This document shows positions 13,238 through 13,282 of a stretch of DNA of 13,282 nucleotides, one piece after another. A model generated the notes under the pieces. The model did no database searches, had not been told where the DNA came from, and saw only the letters and a list, made by a program, of their open reading frames with translations. The DNA comes from Prevotella sp. UBA5387 (lineage in GTDB: Bacteria; Bacteroidota; Bacteroidia; Bacteroidales; Bacteroidaceae): assembly GCA_002407775.1 (NCBI GenBank), contig DHOP01000002.1, positions 1 to 13,282 of the forward strand. The letters run 5' to 3'. Within the stretch, counting starts at the first letter, position 1. Each line of letters starts with the position of its first letter. The position numbers and the translations under genes are program-made.

Positions 13238-13282
13238 AAGACGGGGATTCGAACCCCGGAAACCCTTTAGGGGTTTACACGC
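13234..13282 (-). tRNA. Partial type II tRNA, probably tRNA-Ser (3' part only)
   Basis: Read on the minus strand, the segment shows a long variable arm (AAACCC 13276-13271, 5-nt loop, GGGTTT 13265-13260), then the T arm CGGGG-TTCGAAT-CCCCG (13258-13242), the acceptor 3' strand TCTTTCC (13241-13235) and discriminator G (13234). No CCA is encoded. A long variable arm restricts the choice to Ser, Leu or Tyr in bacteria, and a G discriminator favours Ser. The anticodon lies outside the window, so the isoacceptor is unknown. It is transcribed toward the Sus operon. Confidence 0.85.

Noticed and set aside
13139..13282. Integrative element attachment site at the tRNA
   Set aside because: No integrase, no duplicated tRNA 3' end and no element genes are visible. 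Only the tandem repeat hints at it, so it is reported as a weak finding and not as an att site.

Overview
The window looks like chromosomal DNA from a Bacteroidales bacterium, probably Prevotella or a close relative. The basis is a SusC/SusD-type outer-membrane pair, lipoproteins of Bacteroidetes type, promoters of the form TTG-N20-TAnnTTTG, weak Shine-Dalgarno sequences, and a small ECF sigma operon of a Bacteroidales kind. The species cannot be fixed from the sequence alone.

Layout. (1) Positions 123-1680, minus strand: a three-gene operon coding for an exported multi-pass membrane protein, an ECF sigma factor whose start abuts the preceding stop codon, and a small two-span membrane protein that may be an anti-sigma factor. 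(2) Positions 1736-1770: two divergent promoters interlocked through a shared inverted repeat. (3) Positions 1787-3787, plus strand: an RsmF-like RNA cytosine-5 methyltransferase followed by dihydrofolate reductase (folA). (4) Positions 3788-4306, minus strand: an Lrp/AsnC regulator with its own promoter, convergent with folA. Its likely terminator lies inside the 3' end of the folA coding sequence. (5) Positions 4307-4751: a non-coding stretch with three consecutive inverted repeats, including a bidirectional terminator-like hairpin and a perfect 26-bp palindrome. (6) Positions 4752-12296, minus strand: a SusC-SusD-beta-helix lipoprotein operon. (7) Positions 12297-13233: about 0.94 kb with no convincing gene. 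(8) Positions 13234-13282: the 3' part of a type II tRNA, probably tRNA-Ser, on the minus strand and cut by the window edge.

How the parts work together. The SusC homologue should be a TonB-dependent outer-membrane transporter and the SusD homologue its surface lipoprotein lid. The third gene is a predicted surface lipoprotein with fibronectin-III-like domains and a right-handed beta-helix with an Asn ladder. That fold is common in pectin-active proteins, so an acidic plant polysaccharide such as pectin is a reasonable guess for the substrate, but only an inference. No glycoside hydrolase, recognised polysaccharide lyase, inner-membrane transporter or dedicated regulator is visible beside the operon. 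The other genes (RNA methyltransferase, folA, lrp) are housekeeping or general regulation.

I see no CRISPR array, transposase, integrase or toxin-antitoxin pair. The most unusual content is in the non-coding and overlapping DNA: interlocked promoters, a terminator inside folA, a tRNA terminator that reuses the tRNA 3' end, and the palindrome cluster behind the Sus operon.
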